Positions 1 to 7,399 of a stretch of DNA of 56,407 nucleotides are shown here, one piece after another. Source of the DNA: Chryseomicrobium aureum (GTDB lineage Bacteria > Bacillota > Bacilli > Bacillales_A > Planococcaceae); contig NZ_JAFBFG010000019.1 of assembly GCF_016909155.1 (NCBI RefSeq), positions 1 to 56,407 of the forward strand, read 5' to 3'. The position numbers and the translations under genes were made by a program. Each line of letters begins with the position of its first letter. Within the stretch, counting starts at the first letter, position 1. The notes under the pieces are model-generated. The model saw only the letters and a list, made by a program, of their open reading frames with translations, was not told where the DNA came from and ran no database searches.

Positions 1-24
1 GGCCGCATATTTGAAATTACCCAT

Positions 25-62
25 AAAAAATGGTCATCACTCAATCGCGATGACCATTTTTT
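25..62 (-). terminator. Intrinsic terminator after the LysM/3D gene
   Basis: A perfect 14-bp stem (25-38 with 49-62, core TGGTCATC/GATGACCA) has a 10-nt loop and A/T runs on both sides, so it can terminate leftward transcription of the LysM/3D gene and possibly rightward transcription from outside the window. Confidence 0.85.
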
Positions 63-93
63 ATATTATCGGCCGAGTTTTGTCCCAGCCTCT

Positions 94-639
94 TTATTTA
101 ATGATTTTAATTTTAACTGTTTTGCGTCCCCAGTTGAGTGCTTGGGAAGTAGAAGGCATAAATACATCAATTTTATTTCCTTTGATTGCACTTCCTGTAT
201 CGCCAGCGATTGCATACCCATAACCCTCTACGTGAACTTTAGTTCCGAGTGGAATTACTTTAGGATCTACTGCAATTACTTTTAAATGTGGGTTTTTGCG
301 AAGATTGATTCCAGTCTTTGTTATGCCTGAACAGCCTTTGCAATAAGCAGTGTAAGCAGTAGATGTTACATAAAACTCTTTAACCACTTCATTGCTAGTG
401 GAGCGTGAAACTTTTTTTGTTGCTGGTTTCTTAACATGTAACTTTTGATTAATTTTGATTGTATCTGATTTTAAATTGTTCCAAGACTTCAAATTAGAAA
501 CTGTTGTCTTATGATTCACAGCGATACGATAAAGCGTATCCCCTTTTTTTACTGTATATGTGCCAGTCGAAGCTGATGCTGCTGTAGTTGAAATGAATAG
601 TACAAAAACCAGGACCAGTGTGCTAAGAATCTTTTTCAA
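94..639 (-). CDS. Secreted LysM and 3D domain cell-wall protein (YocH-like)
   Basis: 181 aa. An N-terminal signal peptide (MKK, hydrophobic stretch, cleavage near ASAS at about residue 24) is followed by one LysM repeat (about 26-70, starting GTYTVKKGDTLYRIA) and a basic linker. The C-terminal 3D domain (about 88-181) shows the family hallmarks TAYTAYC, AVDPKVIPLGT and AGDTGSAIKGNKIDVF, including the catalytic-type Asp residues. LysM binds peptidoglycan, and 3D domains in this family act as lytic transglycosylase-like or muralytic modules. The architecture is that of B. subtilis YocH, which has two LysM repeats, so this is a shorter version. A WalR-type box lies upstream (688-704), which fits a WalRK-regulated cell-wall turnover enzyme. 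Monocistronic, with its own terminator. Confidence 0.88.
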   Translation of the reverse strand: MKKILSTLVLVFVLFISTTAASASTGTYTVKKGDTLYRIAVNHKTTVSNLKSWNNLKSDTIKINQKLHVKKPATKKVSRSTSNEVVKEFYVTSTAYTAYCKGCSGITKTGINLRKNPHLKVIAVDPKVIPLGTKVHVEGYGYAIAGDTGSAIKGNKIDVFMPSTSQALNWGRKTVKIKIIK

Positions 640-671
640 GTTCTCTACCCCTATCTGATTAAGATAGAAGT

Positions 672-704
672 ATCATAGCAATTGAACATTACATTCACAT
701 TACA
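672..704 (-). promoter_or_regulatory. WalR box plus -10 of the LysM/3D gene
   Basis: On the minus strand TGTAAT-GTGAA-TGTAAT (704 to 688) is an exact match to the WalR (YycF) consensus TGTWAH-N5-TGTWAH. A -10 hexamer TATGAT follows 10 nt later (677 to 672). A weak -35 together with an upstream WalR site is the arrangement expected of an activated WalR regulon promoter. Confidence 0.65.
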
Positions 705-756
705 ACTTATACGTTTTTTGTTTACAAAAATAAATCATTTTATGACATTTGTAGTT

Positions 757-1608
757 CTAAACGACTAATTCAATGGAACCTTTATACACCTCTACAGCTG
801 GACCTCTCATCAAAACTGTTTCATCATTGTATAAAATCGCTAAATCTCCACCTAGTAGATGGACTGTTATCCATTCTCCAGCGGGGCTATGTCCGTTGCG
901 AACAGCAGCTGCCACTACAGCACATGCACCAGTTCCGCATGCCATCGTTTCACCGGATCCGCGTTCCCAAACGCGCATAGATAATTCAGTAGGGGAGTGG
1001 ACCACTACAAATTCAGTATTGATTCGCTCTGGGAAAGCGGGATGATGTTCAAATACGGGTCCAATGACCGTTAGATTCAAATCATGAATTTCATCAAGGA
1101 AGGTTACAAGATGAGGATTCCCCATGCTCACTGCCGTTACTTGATAGTCTCCAATCGATGTTGTGAAAGTATAATCAATCCATTCTGCCTCAGCACTTTT
1201 CACTGGAATTTCCGAAAGTACAAAATTGGCAGCTCCCATGTCTACAGTTGCTTCTGACACAAAATTATTTTCAATCACCAAATCAATTGCTTTTTTTCCG
1301 CTTAATGTATCAATAACAACTTTTTCTTTCGTCACAATACCATGATCATAAATGTATTTTGCTACGCACCGAATCGCGTTTCCACACATTTTTCCTTCAC
1401 TGCCATCCGCATTGTACATGCGCATTTTAGCGTCTGCGCCATCCACCGGGTCGATAATGACCAAGCCGTCTGCACCAATTCCAAAATTCCGATTGGAAAG
1501 TTGATGGGCAAGACGTGTTGCAGTATCTTGTGAAAGTGTAGTTTCAAATCCATTAATATAAATGTAGTCATTGCCTGCACCCTGCATTTTTGTAAACTCA
1601 AGTTTCAT
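757..1608 (-). CDS. dapF: Diaminopimelate epimerase
   Basis: 283 aa, the usual DapF length. It converts LL- to meso-diaminopimelate in the lysine and peptidoglycan precursor pathway, in the cytoplasm and without cofactor. Both catalytic cysteines are visible: Cys75 in MCGNAIRC and Cys224 in ACGTGAC. The N-terminal signature QGAGNDYIYI is also present. The start is supported by AAGGGGG 7 nt upstream of ATG. It probably forms a single-gene unit, since a terminator separates it from the upstream peptidase gene. Confidence 0.97.
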   Translation of the reverse strand: MKLEFTKMQGAGNDYIYINGFETTLSQDTATRLAHQLSNRNFGIGADGLVIIDPVDGADAKMRMYNADGSEGKMCGNAIRCVAKYIYDHGIVTKEKVVIDTLSGKKAIDLVIENNFVSEATVDMGAANFVLSEIPVKSAEAEWIDYTFTTSIGDYQVTAVSMGNPHLVTFLDEIHDLNLTVIGPVFEHHPAFPERINTEFVVVHSPTELSMRVWERGSGETMACGTGACAVVAAAVRNGHSPAGEWITVHLLGGDLAILYNDETVLMRGPAVEVYKGSIELVV

Positions 1609-1674
1609 TTTAGATCCCCCTTATTCCCACATTCTGTTTCCTCATTGTAGACGAAATGATACGGTTAGGAAACC

Positions 1675-1706
1675 AAAAAATCCAACCCGTATGGATTGGA
1701 TTTTAT
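1675..1706 (-). terminator. Intrinsic terminator after the zinc peptidase gene
   Basis: A stem AAAATCCAA/TTGGATTTT is followed on the minus strand by a run of Ts, between the peptidase stop codon and dapF. Confidence 0.7.
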
Positions 1707-1710
1707 TTCC

Positions 1711-2547
1711 TTAAGGACGACTATTGAATGTGTCCCCACCTTGAATCGTTCCTGTTTCGTAGCCTTTTCTAAACCAAGTCATACGCTGCTCTGAAGTTCC
1801 ATGTGTGAAGCTTTCTTCTACTACATAGCCTTGTGCCCGTTTTTGTAAAGTGTCATCCCCTACAGCACTTGCAGCAGCTAGAGCTTCTTCAATATCGCCA
1901 TCTTCTAGATATCCTAGCCCATCTGCATGGTGCGCCCATACTCCTGAGAAGTAATCGGCTTGAAGTTCAAAACGGACCAGATATTTATTAAATTCTTCCT
2001 CTGATAATCGCTGGCGAAGAGGCATCACTTTATCGGTAGTGCCTAAGAGCGTTTGAACGTGGTGACCAACTTCATGGGCGACTACATAAGCCATCGCAAA
2101 GTCTCCAGGTGCATTATATTTTGTAGACAATTCTTCGTAAAAACTTAAATCGATGTACAGTTTGTAATCTGCTGGACAATAGAAGGGCCCAACAGATGCT
2201 CCTGCAGCCCCACATGCAGATTGCACGCTTCCCGAATAAAGTACGAGTGTTGGTTCTACGTATTCCATGCCGTTTTCTTCAAAAATTTGCGACCAAATCC
2301 GTTCTGTATCTGCTAATACAACCGATATAAATTCTTTCGCTTCGTCCTCCATGGCTGTCGTCTGTGCTGGAACAGATGCTTGATTGCCACTTACTTGATC
2401 AAGAATGACTCCAGGGTCTCCACTTACAAAGGCGAAGATTAAGGCAATAATCAATCCTAATCCTCCACCAATCCCAGCGATACCTTTTCCGCCCATTCCT
2501 CGTCTGTCTTCAACATTTGTACTTCTCGCACGTCCTTGCCATTTCAT
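1711..2547 (-). CDS. Putative neutral zinc metallopeptidase (YpfJ/PF04228 family)
   Basis: 278 aa. The order is an Arg/Gly-rich N-terminus with RRGMGG, one transmembrane segment (about 25-42), then an extracytoplasmic domain with HEVGH at 158-162 (zinc ligands and catalytic Glu). The downstream segment RFELQADYFSGVWAHHAD is typical of the YpfJ family, where the ELQAD Glu/Asp supply the third ligand. Two cysteines (SACGAAG and FYCPAD) may form a disulfide. The length and motif set match bacterial YpfJ/KPN_02809-type proteins. The substrate is unknown for the family. The start has GAGGG 6 nt upstream. Confidence 0.9.
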   Translation of the reverse strand: MKWQGRARSTNVEDRRGMGGKGIAGIGGGLGLIIALIFAFVSGDPGVILDQVSGNQASVPAQTTAMEDEAKEFISVVLADTERIWSQIFEENGMEYVEPTLVLYSGSVQSACGAAGASVGPFYCPADYKLYIDLSFYEELSTKYNAPGDFAMAYVVAHEVGHHVQTLLGTTDKVMPLRQRLSEEEFNKYLVRFELQADYFSGVWAHHADGLGYLEDGDIEEALAAASAVGDDTLQKRAQGYVVEESFTHGTSEQRMTWFRKGYETGTIQGGDTFNSRP

Positions 2548-2672
2548 AGGTGTCCCTCATTTCTACTATTAAAATTGTACTTTACTATTCCCCCGTGACA
2601 GCAACTTTAGACAAAGACGGCAAAGTTTTTTTGAAGGGGATTTTGCTTTATACTGACAACAGGAGGGATTTC

Positions 2673-3719
2673 ATGCGAATACAAGTTATTGGAGGCGGAA
2701 TCGCCGGAGCTTCAATTGCCTATCATCTATTAAAAGAAGGTCATGAAGTAACGGTTTATGACCGAGAAGATCAGGGGCAGGCAACGTGCGTATCTGCCGG
2801 CATTATTTCTCCTTGGGTCTCTCAGCGCCGAAACAAGGTATGGTATCAACTTGTTAGGTTAGGGGCAGCCTATTACCCAGAGTTTATTCAAGAGCTCGAA
2901 TCATTGACGGGTGAACGTACGGGTCACCGTAAATCAGGAGCTATTTTATTTTTTAAAGACGAGGAAGTTTTACCAAAAGCATTCAAGCGTATTACTGATA
3001 AACAAGCAGAAGCTCCGGAAATGGGGGAGCTCACATATTTGACGAAGGACCAGCAACAAGCAAAATTTCCAATCCTGACGACTGAATTCCCGTCGCTCTA
3101 TCTAAGCGGGGCCTCTATGGTAAACGGAAAGCAACTGCGAGACGTTTTACAAGTTGCGGTAGAAAAGCTTGGTGGGGAGTGGAATCAAGTTCCATCTCCT
3201 CCTGAACCTTCTGCTGATCTGACGATTTATTGTGCAGGCGCATGGGGGAACGAGTACCAACAAAACGTACCCGTGTCCCATCAAAAAGCGCAACTTCTTC
3301 ACTTTACAATTGAATCAGATGACGCGTTTCCTGTAGTGATGGGACTCAAAACGCATTACATCGTATCGTTTGGAAATGGTCGATTTGCACTTGGCACGAC
3401 ACATGAAGATACGACTTCATTTGATGTATCGCCTACTAAACAAGCACAGGAAGAATTAATGAAGATTGCCGAGATGTATTTTCCTGGTCAAGAACTGAAA
3501 GAGTTGTCAATGGCAGTTGGATTGCGTCCGTATACACCAAATTTTTTACCAATAGTGGAACAAATCAGTGATTCACTTTTTGTTGTCAATGGTCTTGGTT
3601 CTTCCGGACTGACAGCGGGGCCGCTGCTCGGCAAAGAAATTAGTCATTGGGTTTCAGGGAAAGAGACGCAACTAGATCTTTCAAAATTTACCTGGAAGGA
3701 GGGAGACGGTGACCGTTAA
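2673..3719 (+). CDS. FAD-dependent oxidoreductase (DAO family)
   Basis: 348 aa from the ATG at 2673, which has a strong AGGAGGG 5 nt upstream. The frame is open 41 codons further up but has no ribosome site there. The N-terminal Rossmann dinucleotide motif GGGIAGASIAYHL is followed by the DAO-fold elements SAGIISPW and, near the C-terminus, GLRPYTPNFLPI and NGLGSSGLTAGPLLG. The family oxidises amine substrates such as glycine, sarcosine or D-amino acids with FAD. The substrate here cannot be told from sequence. Its end overlaps the next gene by 11 bp, so the two are probably co-transcribed and translationally coupled. Confidence 0.88.
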   Translation: MRIQVIGGGIAGASIAYHLLKEGHEVTVYDREDQGQATCVSAGIISPWVSQRRNKVWYQLVRLGAAYYPEFIQELESLTGERTGHRKSGAILFFKDEEVLPKAFKRITDKQAEAPEMGELTYLTKDQQQAKFPILTTEFPSLYLSGASMVNGKQLRDVLQVAVEKLGGEWNQVPSPPEPSADLTIYCAGAWGNEYQQNVPVSHQKAQLLHFTIESDDAFPVVMGLKTHYIVSFGNGRFALGTTHEDTTSFDVSPTKQAQEELMKIAEMYFPGQELKELSMAVGLRPYTPNFLPIVEQISDSLFVVNGLGSSGLTAGPLLGKEISHWVSGKETQLDLSKFTWKEGDGDR

Positions 3720-3999
3720 ACTGGCCTATTACAAAGTTCATCGGGAAATTGATTTTTATTATATGCAACAAAAAAAAGAGACAGAAGAATTTATTCATCT
3801 GACCGAACACGGGGTATCCTGTGAGATACGTAAGTACACATGGAAACAGGTACATGATATCTCCTATAAACCGTTTTCGAGTGGGGAAGGGCTTTTGTAT
3901 CTTCACACATTTCAAGGGATGTTTAGTTATCGTGTGAAAGATGACCCGTCACAAGCCTTGCGATTCGCTGAAAATTATTTGGAGAAATACACGAGGTGA
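3709..3999 (+). CDS. Hypothetical protein, 96 aa, coupled to the FAD oxidoreductase
   Basis: It starts at GTG 3709 inside the end of the oxidoreductase gene, preceded by GGAGGGAGAC as a ribosome site. The sequence has alternating hydrophobic and polar residues with many aromatics (YYKVHREIDFYY, FQGMFSYRV) and ends in a helix (QALRFAENYLEKY). This would fit a small beta-sheet domain capped by a helix, resembling PH-like folds. I do not recognise a family. No signal peptide or membrane segment is seen. The tight coupling suggests it acts with, or is merely co-expressed with, the flavoprotein. Confidence 0.75.
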   Translation: MTVKLAYYKVHREIDFYYMQQKKETEEFIHLTEHGVSCEIRKYTWKQVHDISYKPFSSGEGLLYLHTFQGMFSYRVKDDPSQALRFAENYLEKYTR

Positions 4000-4051
4000 A
4001 ACTTTTTCTATCTTCTTACGTAACAACTAGAAAGAAGGAGGAATGGATAAA

Positions 4052-4369
4052 ATGTTAGTAACGACAACGAATACAATTGAAGGTAAGAAGATTGCCGTGT
4101 ACCACGGAATTGTAACAGGTGAAGCAATCATGGGGGCCAACGTAGTACGTGATTTGTTTGCAACAGTAACGGATATTGTTGGTGGACGTAGTTTTGCCTA
4201 TGAAAACAAGTTATCAGAAGGACGCCAAATTGCGATTGAGGAAATGAAAGTGAAGGCGAGCCAGTTAGGAGCGGACGCTGTCATTGCGGTCGATCTAGAT
4301 TTTGAAACGTTGCGTGAAGGTATGATGATGTGCATCGCGACGGGCACTGCTGTTACGTTTGAAAAGTAA
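4052..4369 (+). CDS. YbjQ/UPF0145 heavy-metal-binding-domain family protein
   Basis: 105 aa from ATG 4052, which sits 10 nt after AGGAGG. An in-frame ATG at 4043 lies only 2 nt from that site and is unlikely. The sequence has the family features: MLVTTTNTIEGKKIAVYHGIVTGEAIMGAN, the central GGRSFAYE, then ASQLGADAVIAVDLDFE. The family forms pentameric beta structures, and its biochemical role is unclear despite the heavy-metal-binding label. No metal-binding cysteine pair stands out. A single gene followed by a strong terminator. Confidence 0.9.
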   Translation: MLVTTTNTIEGKKIAVYHGIVTGEAIMGANVVRDLFATVTDIVGGRSFAYENKLSEGRQIAIEEMKVKASQLGADAVIAVDLDFETLREGMMMCIATGTAVTFEK

Positions 4370-4377
4370 ACTCCACC

Positions 4378-4432
4378 AACAAAAAAACAGCAGCTCTTCT
4401 CTCAAAGTACACAGAGGAGCTGCTGTTTTTGT
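4378..4432. terminator. Bidirectional terminator between convergent genes
   Basis: Stem ACAGCAGCTCTTCTC / GAGGAGCTGCTGT is flanked by A7 and T5 runs. It serves both the YbjQ-family gene (+) and the YfkH-like gene (-). Confidence 0.85.
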
Positions 4433-4444
4433 GTGGACGAAATC

Positions 4445-5263
4445 TTAGCTTTTTCGCATATAAGTTTGCGCATTGATAAGACCACCAATCAATAACACGG
4501 CTGCTGATAAGTACAACCAAATCATCAAAATGATGATTCCGGCAAGTTGACCATAAATTTGTGTATACGACACATAGCCTACCACTTGGCCGTAGAACCA
4601 CGAGATGAACTGCCACGTGATAGTCGTGAACACCGCACCCGGAACGAGCGTACGAATCTTCAGACGTTGTTTTGGAAGAATGGAATAAAAGAAGAGAAAG
4701 AACAAAAATAAAAACAAACTACCGATAATCCATCTAAGCACTGGCCAAATCGTAAGCCAAAAAGACCAGGTTTCCAGTTCACCAGCTTGAGCTACAAACC
4801 ATAGAATTCCTTTTTCAACAATGGGTACAAACAAAGAAACAGGGATCATAATCATGAAAATTGCAGTAACACCGAGGTCTTGCAACAAAGTACGCCAAAA
4901 AGGAATAGCTGTTTCTTTTGAATAAGCAGCTGCAAAGCTTCGGGCAAGTGACTGGACAGCCATACTTGCTAACCAAAACGCTGAAATCAAACTGACGGAT
5001 AATACGCCGCCTTGATTGCCTTCCAAAATCCGTAACACATTGTCCTCAATAAATCCGTAAGTGTTGCCGGGCGCGTAGGGTTCAATAAAAGAAAGTAAAG
5101 AATCTAAATTGATGGATAAGAAACTCAGCAGGGATAAAACAAATAATAAAAACGGGAAAATGGATAGCATCAAATAATAGGCGGTCTGTGCTGCCTGATC
5201 ATAGTAGCGCTCTGTAAAGAATCGAGCAAGAGCCGTCTTTGCGCTATGTACATATACTTTCAT
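4445..5263 (-). CDS. YihY/UPF0761 family membrane protein (YfkH-like)
   Basis: 272 aa from ATG at 5263, which has AAAGGTG 6 nt upstream. The GTG three codons earlier overlaps that ribosome site. About six transmembrane helices are visible. The family signature is present: YDQAAQTAYYLMLSIFPFLLF near the N-terminus, SLARSFAAAYSKE in the middle, and YGQLAGIIILMIWLYLSAAVLLIGG at the end. The family was once called BrkB or RNase BN, but a transport or membrane role is more likely and is unproven. A paralogue lies at 29180-30151. A candidate ncRNA and a 12-bp hairpin lie upstream. Confidence 0.9.
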   Translation of the reverse strand: MKVYVHSAKTALARFFTERYYDQAAQTAYYLMLSIFPFLLFVLSLLSFLSINLDSLLSFIEPYAPGNTYGFIEDNVLRILEGNQGGVLSVSLISAFWLASMAVQSLARSFAAAYSKETAIPFWRTLLQDLGVTAIFMIMIPVSLFVPIVEKGILWFVAQAGELETWSFWLTIWPVLRWIIGSLFLFLFFLFFYSILPKQRLKIRTLVPGAVFTTITWQFISWFYGQVVGYVSYTQIYGQLAGIIILMIWLYLSAAVLLIGGLINAQTYMRKS

Positions 5264-5332
5264 AGAGTTCACCTTTTTCGAATTATAGGCTATACACTAG
5301 CAGGACGTGGTAATTTACGCAATAAATTAGAC

Positions 5333-5361
5333 GAGGGGCATGTCTAAGTGACATGCCCCTC
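5333..5361. repeat. Perfect 12-bp hairpin without T-tract
   Basis: GAGGGGCATGTC (5333-5344) is exactly complementary to 5350-5361 with a 5-nt loop. Neither strand has a following U-run, so it is not a classic terminator. It lies between the candidate ncRNA and the YfkH-like gene, 70 bp before that gene's start, and could be a transcript-stabilising or processing structure. Confidence 0.6.
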
Positions 5362-5385
5362 TAGTATGGTGAAACGATTAAATTG

Positions 5386-5566
5386 AATAAAAATAAAAAC
5401 CTCAATTGCCGCGGAAGTTGTTCTACTGGTGTCTTCTAACTTAAGCAACGAAAACCCTACCTACTTTTTCGTCATTGCGGCCCCATAGCCGCGCCAGTAA
5501 AGAATAAGCATCTTCAAAAACATGAGCAGAATGCCAGATTCAACTCAATAGTCTTACCATTTAACT
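5386..5566 (-). ncRNA. Candidate ~180-nt non-coding RNA, 6S-like architecture
   Basis: The 330-bp gap between aspartokinase and the YfkH-like gene holds a strong minus-strand promoter (see 5572-5600). From the predicted start near 5566 the transcript runs about 180 nt to a U-rich end (5390-5400). There is no plausible ORF or ribosome site. By eye it folds into a long rod. The closing pairs are 5' GAGUUG...CUGG with 3' CCAG...CAACUU. A large, poorly paired central region follows, then an apical stem ending in GCGGC/GCCGC almost exactly at the middle. That layout, length and strong housekeeping promoter are those of 6S RNA. The sequence itself did not let me confirm the family. An unrelated sRNA or a leader of the downstream gene is possible. 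Confidence 0.5.
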
Positions 5567-5571
5567 TTACT

Positions 5572-5600
5572 ATCTTATCATGGAATAAATGTTCTGTCAA
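5572..5600 (-). promoter_or_regulatory. Sigma-A promoter of the candidate ncRNA
   Basis: On the minus strand TTGACA (5600-5595), a 17-nt spacer and TAAGAT (5577-5572). The -35 hexamer contains the TGA stop codon of the upstream aspartokinase gene. Confidence 0.7.
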
Positions 5601-6949
5601 GATTTCACCTTGACAGGTAAAAAGAAGGCATTATAAAGGGCACGTACAATCTTAACTTGATCTTCTTCTAACACACCAAACACTAAACTCACCTCTGAAG
5701 AACCTTGATTGATCATCTCGATATTGGCACCCGTTGCTGAGATAGCTGCAGTGGCGCGTGCAGCTAGACCTGTCGAGTTCCGCATCCCTTCCCCAACGAG
5801 CACAATCATTGATAACCCGTGCCGGAAGTAAGCTACTTCTGCACCAAGTTCCTGAAGCACGCGATTGACGATACGTTGTTCTTTGCGCGCATCAAGGTAA
5901 TGGCTGCGAATGATTACGGATATGTCATCAAGGCCAGAAGGTGTGTGCTCATAGGATATTCCTTCTTCTTCAATGATTTGGAGTAGCTTTCGTCCAAACC
6001 CCAGCTCTCGGTTCATCAAATATTTGCTCACATACAAAATGGAGAATCCTTGATCAGCTGTGAGACCTGTTACTGGGCGTTCAGTTAGAGGTCGGAATCC
6101 CACAATCTTTGTGCCCGGAGCAAGAGGATTATTCGTATTTTTGATCGCGACTGGAATTTGTTTTCGGTACACAGGCATTAATGCCTCGTCATGGATGACT
6201 GTAAAACCTGCATACGACAGCTCGCGCATTTCGCGGAATGTAATTTCTTCAACTTGTATCGGATTTTCTATGATATTTGGATTGGCAGCATAAACAAAGT
6301 CGACATCTGTGAAATTCTCATAAAGTTCTGCTCCAACAGCTGCTGCAAGGATTGAACCTGTGATATCCGAGCCTCCACGTTCAAACGTGCGAAGTTTCCC
6401 ATTTACTGTATAGCCATAAAAACCAGGCACGATGTGAATGACAGATGATTCATTTAGCGCTTTTAACCGTGCATAGGAGTCTTCATGTAGGGTTGCCCGT
6501 TCAGGAGGTGACGTCATAACAATCCCGATGTCCCTTGGGTCTGCAAAAACAGCTTGAACGCCTTGACTTTGTAAAAAAGCTGCAAAAAAACGCGCACTAA
6601 ATTCTTCTCCGATGGCTTTTACAGCATCCAGACGTTCTGAAAGTTCCCCGTCTGTTGAAGATAACCTTTTTTGAAGTTCATTTATCACGTCAGTTAGTAA
6701 TTCCTCTGGAAGACCAAGTTGACTTTGAATCGCTGAAAATCGTTCGATGACTCGTCTAGAAGCTTCGGGAGTTTGTTCATAAAAGGATTGGATCAATAAA
6801 TCCGTCACCTTTTGATCACTCGGAAATCGTTTTCCAGGAGCTGACACTACAATGATTTGTCGTCTTGGATCTTGTTCGATTACTTTTTTGACTTGGTGGA
6901 ATTGGGCAGCATCCGCCATCGATGTGCCTCCGAATTTACAGACTATCAC
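5597..6949 (-). CDS. thrD: Aspartate kinase (aspartokinase III type, ThrD/YclM-like)
   Basis: 450 aa from the GTG at 6949, which has AAGGAG 8 nt upstream. The GTG three codons earlier touches that site and is less likely. It phosphorylates aspartate, the first step to lysine, threonine and methionine. The kinase domain begins with IVCKFGGTSMADAAQ, then VVSAPGKR, RGGSDITGSILAAA and YENFTDVDFVYAANP. Two C-terminal ACT domains (about 300-450) would bind allosteric amino acids. Single-chain length and sequence are closest, from memory, to B. subtilis YclM/ThrD (454 aa). No lysine riboswitch or T-box is seen upstream. Confidence 0.93.
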   Translation of the reverse strand: MIVCKFGGTSMADAAQFHQVKKVIEQDPRRQIIVVSAPGKRFPSDQKVTDLLIQSFYEQTPEASRRVIERFSAIQSQLGLPEELLTDVINELQKRLSSTDGELSERLDAVKAIGEEFSARFFAAFLQSQGVQAVFADPRDIGIVMTSPPERATLHEDSYARLKALNESSVIHIVPGFYGYTVNGKLRTFERGGSDITGSILAAAVGAELYENFTDVDFVYAANPNIIENPIQVEEITFREMRELSYAGFTVIHDEALMPVYRKQIPVAIKNTNNPLAPGTKIVGFRPLTERPVTGLTADQGFSILYVSKYLMNRELGFGRKLLQIIEEEGISYEHTPSGLDDISVIIRSHYLDARKEQRIVNRVLQELGAEVAYFRHGLSMIVLVGEGMRNSTGLAARATAAISATGANIEMINQGSSEVSLVFGVLEEDQVKIVRALYNAFFLPVKVKS

Positions 6950-7073
6950 GCTGTCCACTCCTTATGAATGTATTCTCAGAAAAAACAAATGAATGTTATG
7001 AGTGTACAATCACTAAAATTAGAAGTCAATAAAATTATTTTTCATGATAGCGTTTACAAGTAGCCTGAATGTA

Positions 7074-7101
7074 TTGACAATAAAAAAATCGTTGATAGAC
7101 T
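7074..7101 (+). promoter_or_regulatory. Promoter of the serine T-box operon
   Basis: TTGACA (7074-7079), 16-nt spacer, TAGACT (7096-7101), placing the transcript start about 7108. Confidence 0.65.
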
Positions 7102-7107
7102 TAGGAT

Positions 7108-7361
7108 AACTTCAGATACAGCCAACTATTTTGATGGAGCCATGTTGATTAAGTAGCGTGCCGCAGAGAGCTGGTGGTCGGTGAAAACCAGCCCGCACTT
7201 TTTCAATTCCACTCCTAAATAGGCAGACGGAAATGTCTGTCCGATTAGAAGTCGTTACCTTCTTTCATTAAGATACTGAGAGTAGTCAGTAAATGAGGGT
7301 GGTACCGCGTGAGCAAAGCTCTTCGCCCCTTGTCAGAGGACAAGGTGTGAAGAGCTTTTTT
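7108..7361 (+). promoter_or_regulatory. T-box leader, serine specifier
   Basis: This is a complete T-box. The distal stem I hairpin is around 7171-7193 (GCTGGTGGTCGGTGAAAACC). The specifier region reads CAAT-TCC-A, putting the UCC (Ser) codon at 7208-7210 followed by the usual purine. The antiterminator hallmark AGGGTGGTACCGCG is at 7296-7309, with the UGGU that pairs with the tRNA acceptor end. A terminator stem AAAGCTCTTC/GAAGAGCTTT with a T-run occupies 7315-7361. Uncharged tRNA-Ser would favour antitermination and expression of the downstream aminotransferase and serA. The rest of the 450-bp gap before it holds only promoters. Confidence 0.93.
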
Positions 7362-7399
7362 CAATTGTCTGAAGGAAATTTATTTGAGGAGATGAGCAG

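Noticed and set aside
6950-7073. Lysine riboswitch for aspartokinase
   Set aside because: The minus-strand leader is only about 60-120 nt before the divergent promoter and lacks the lysine-element conserved segments.
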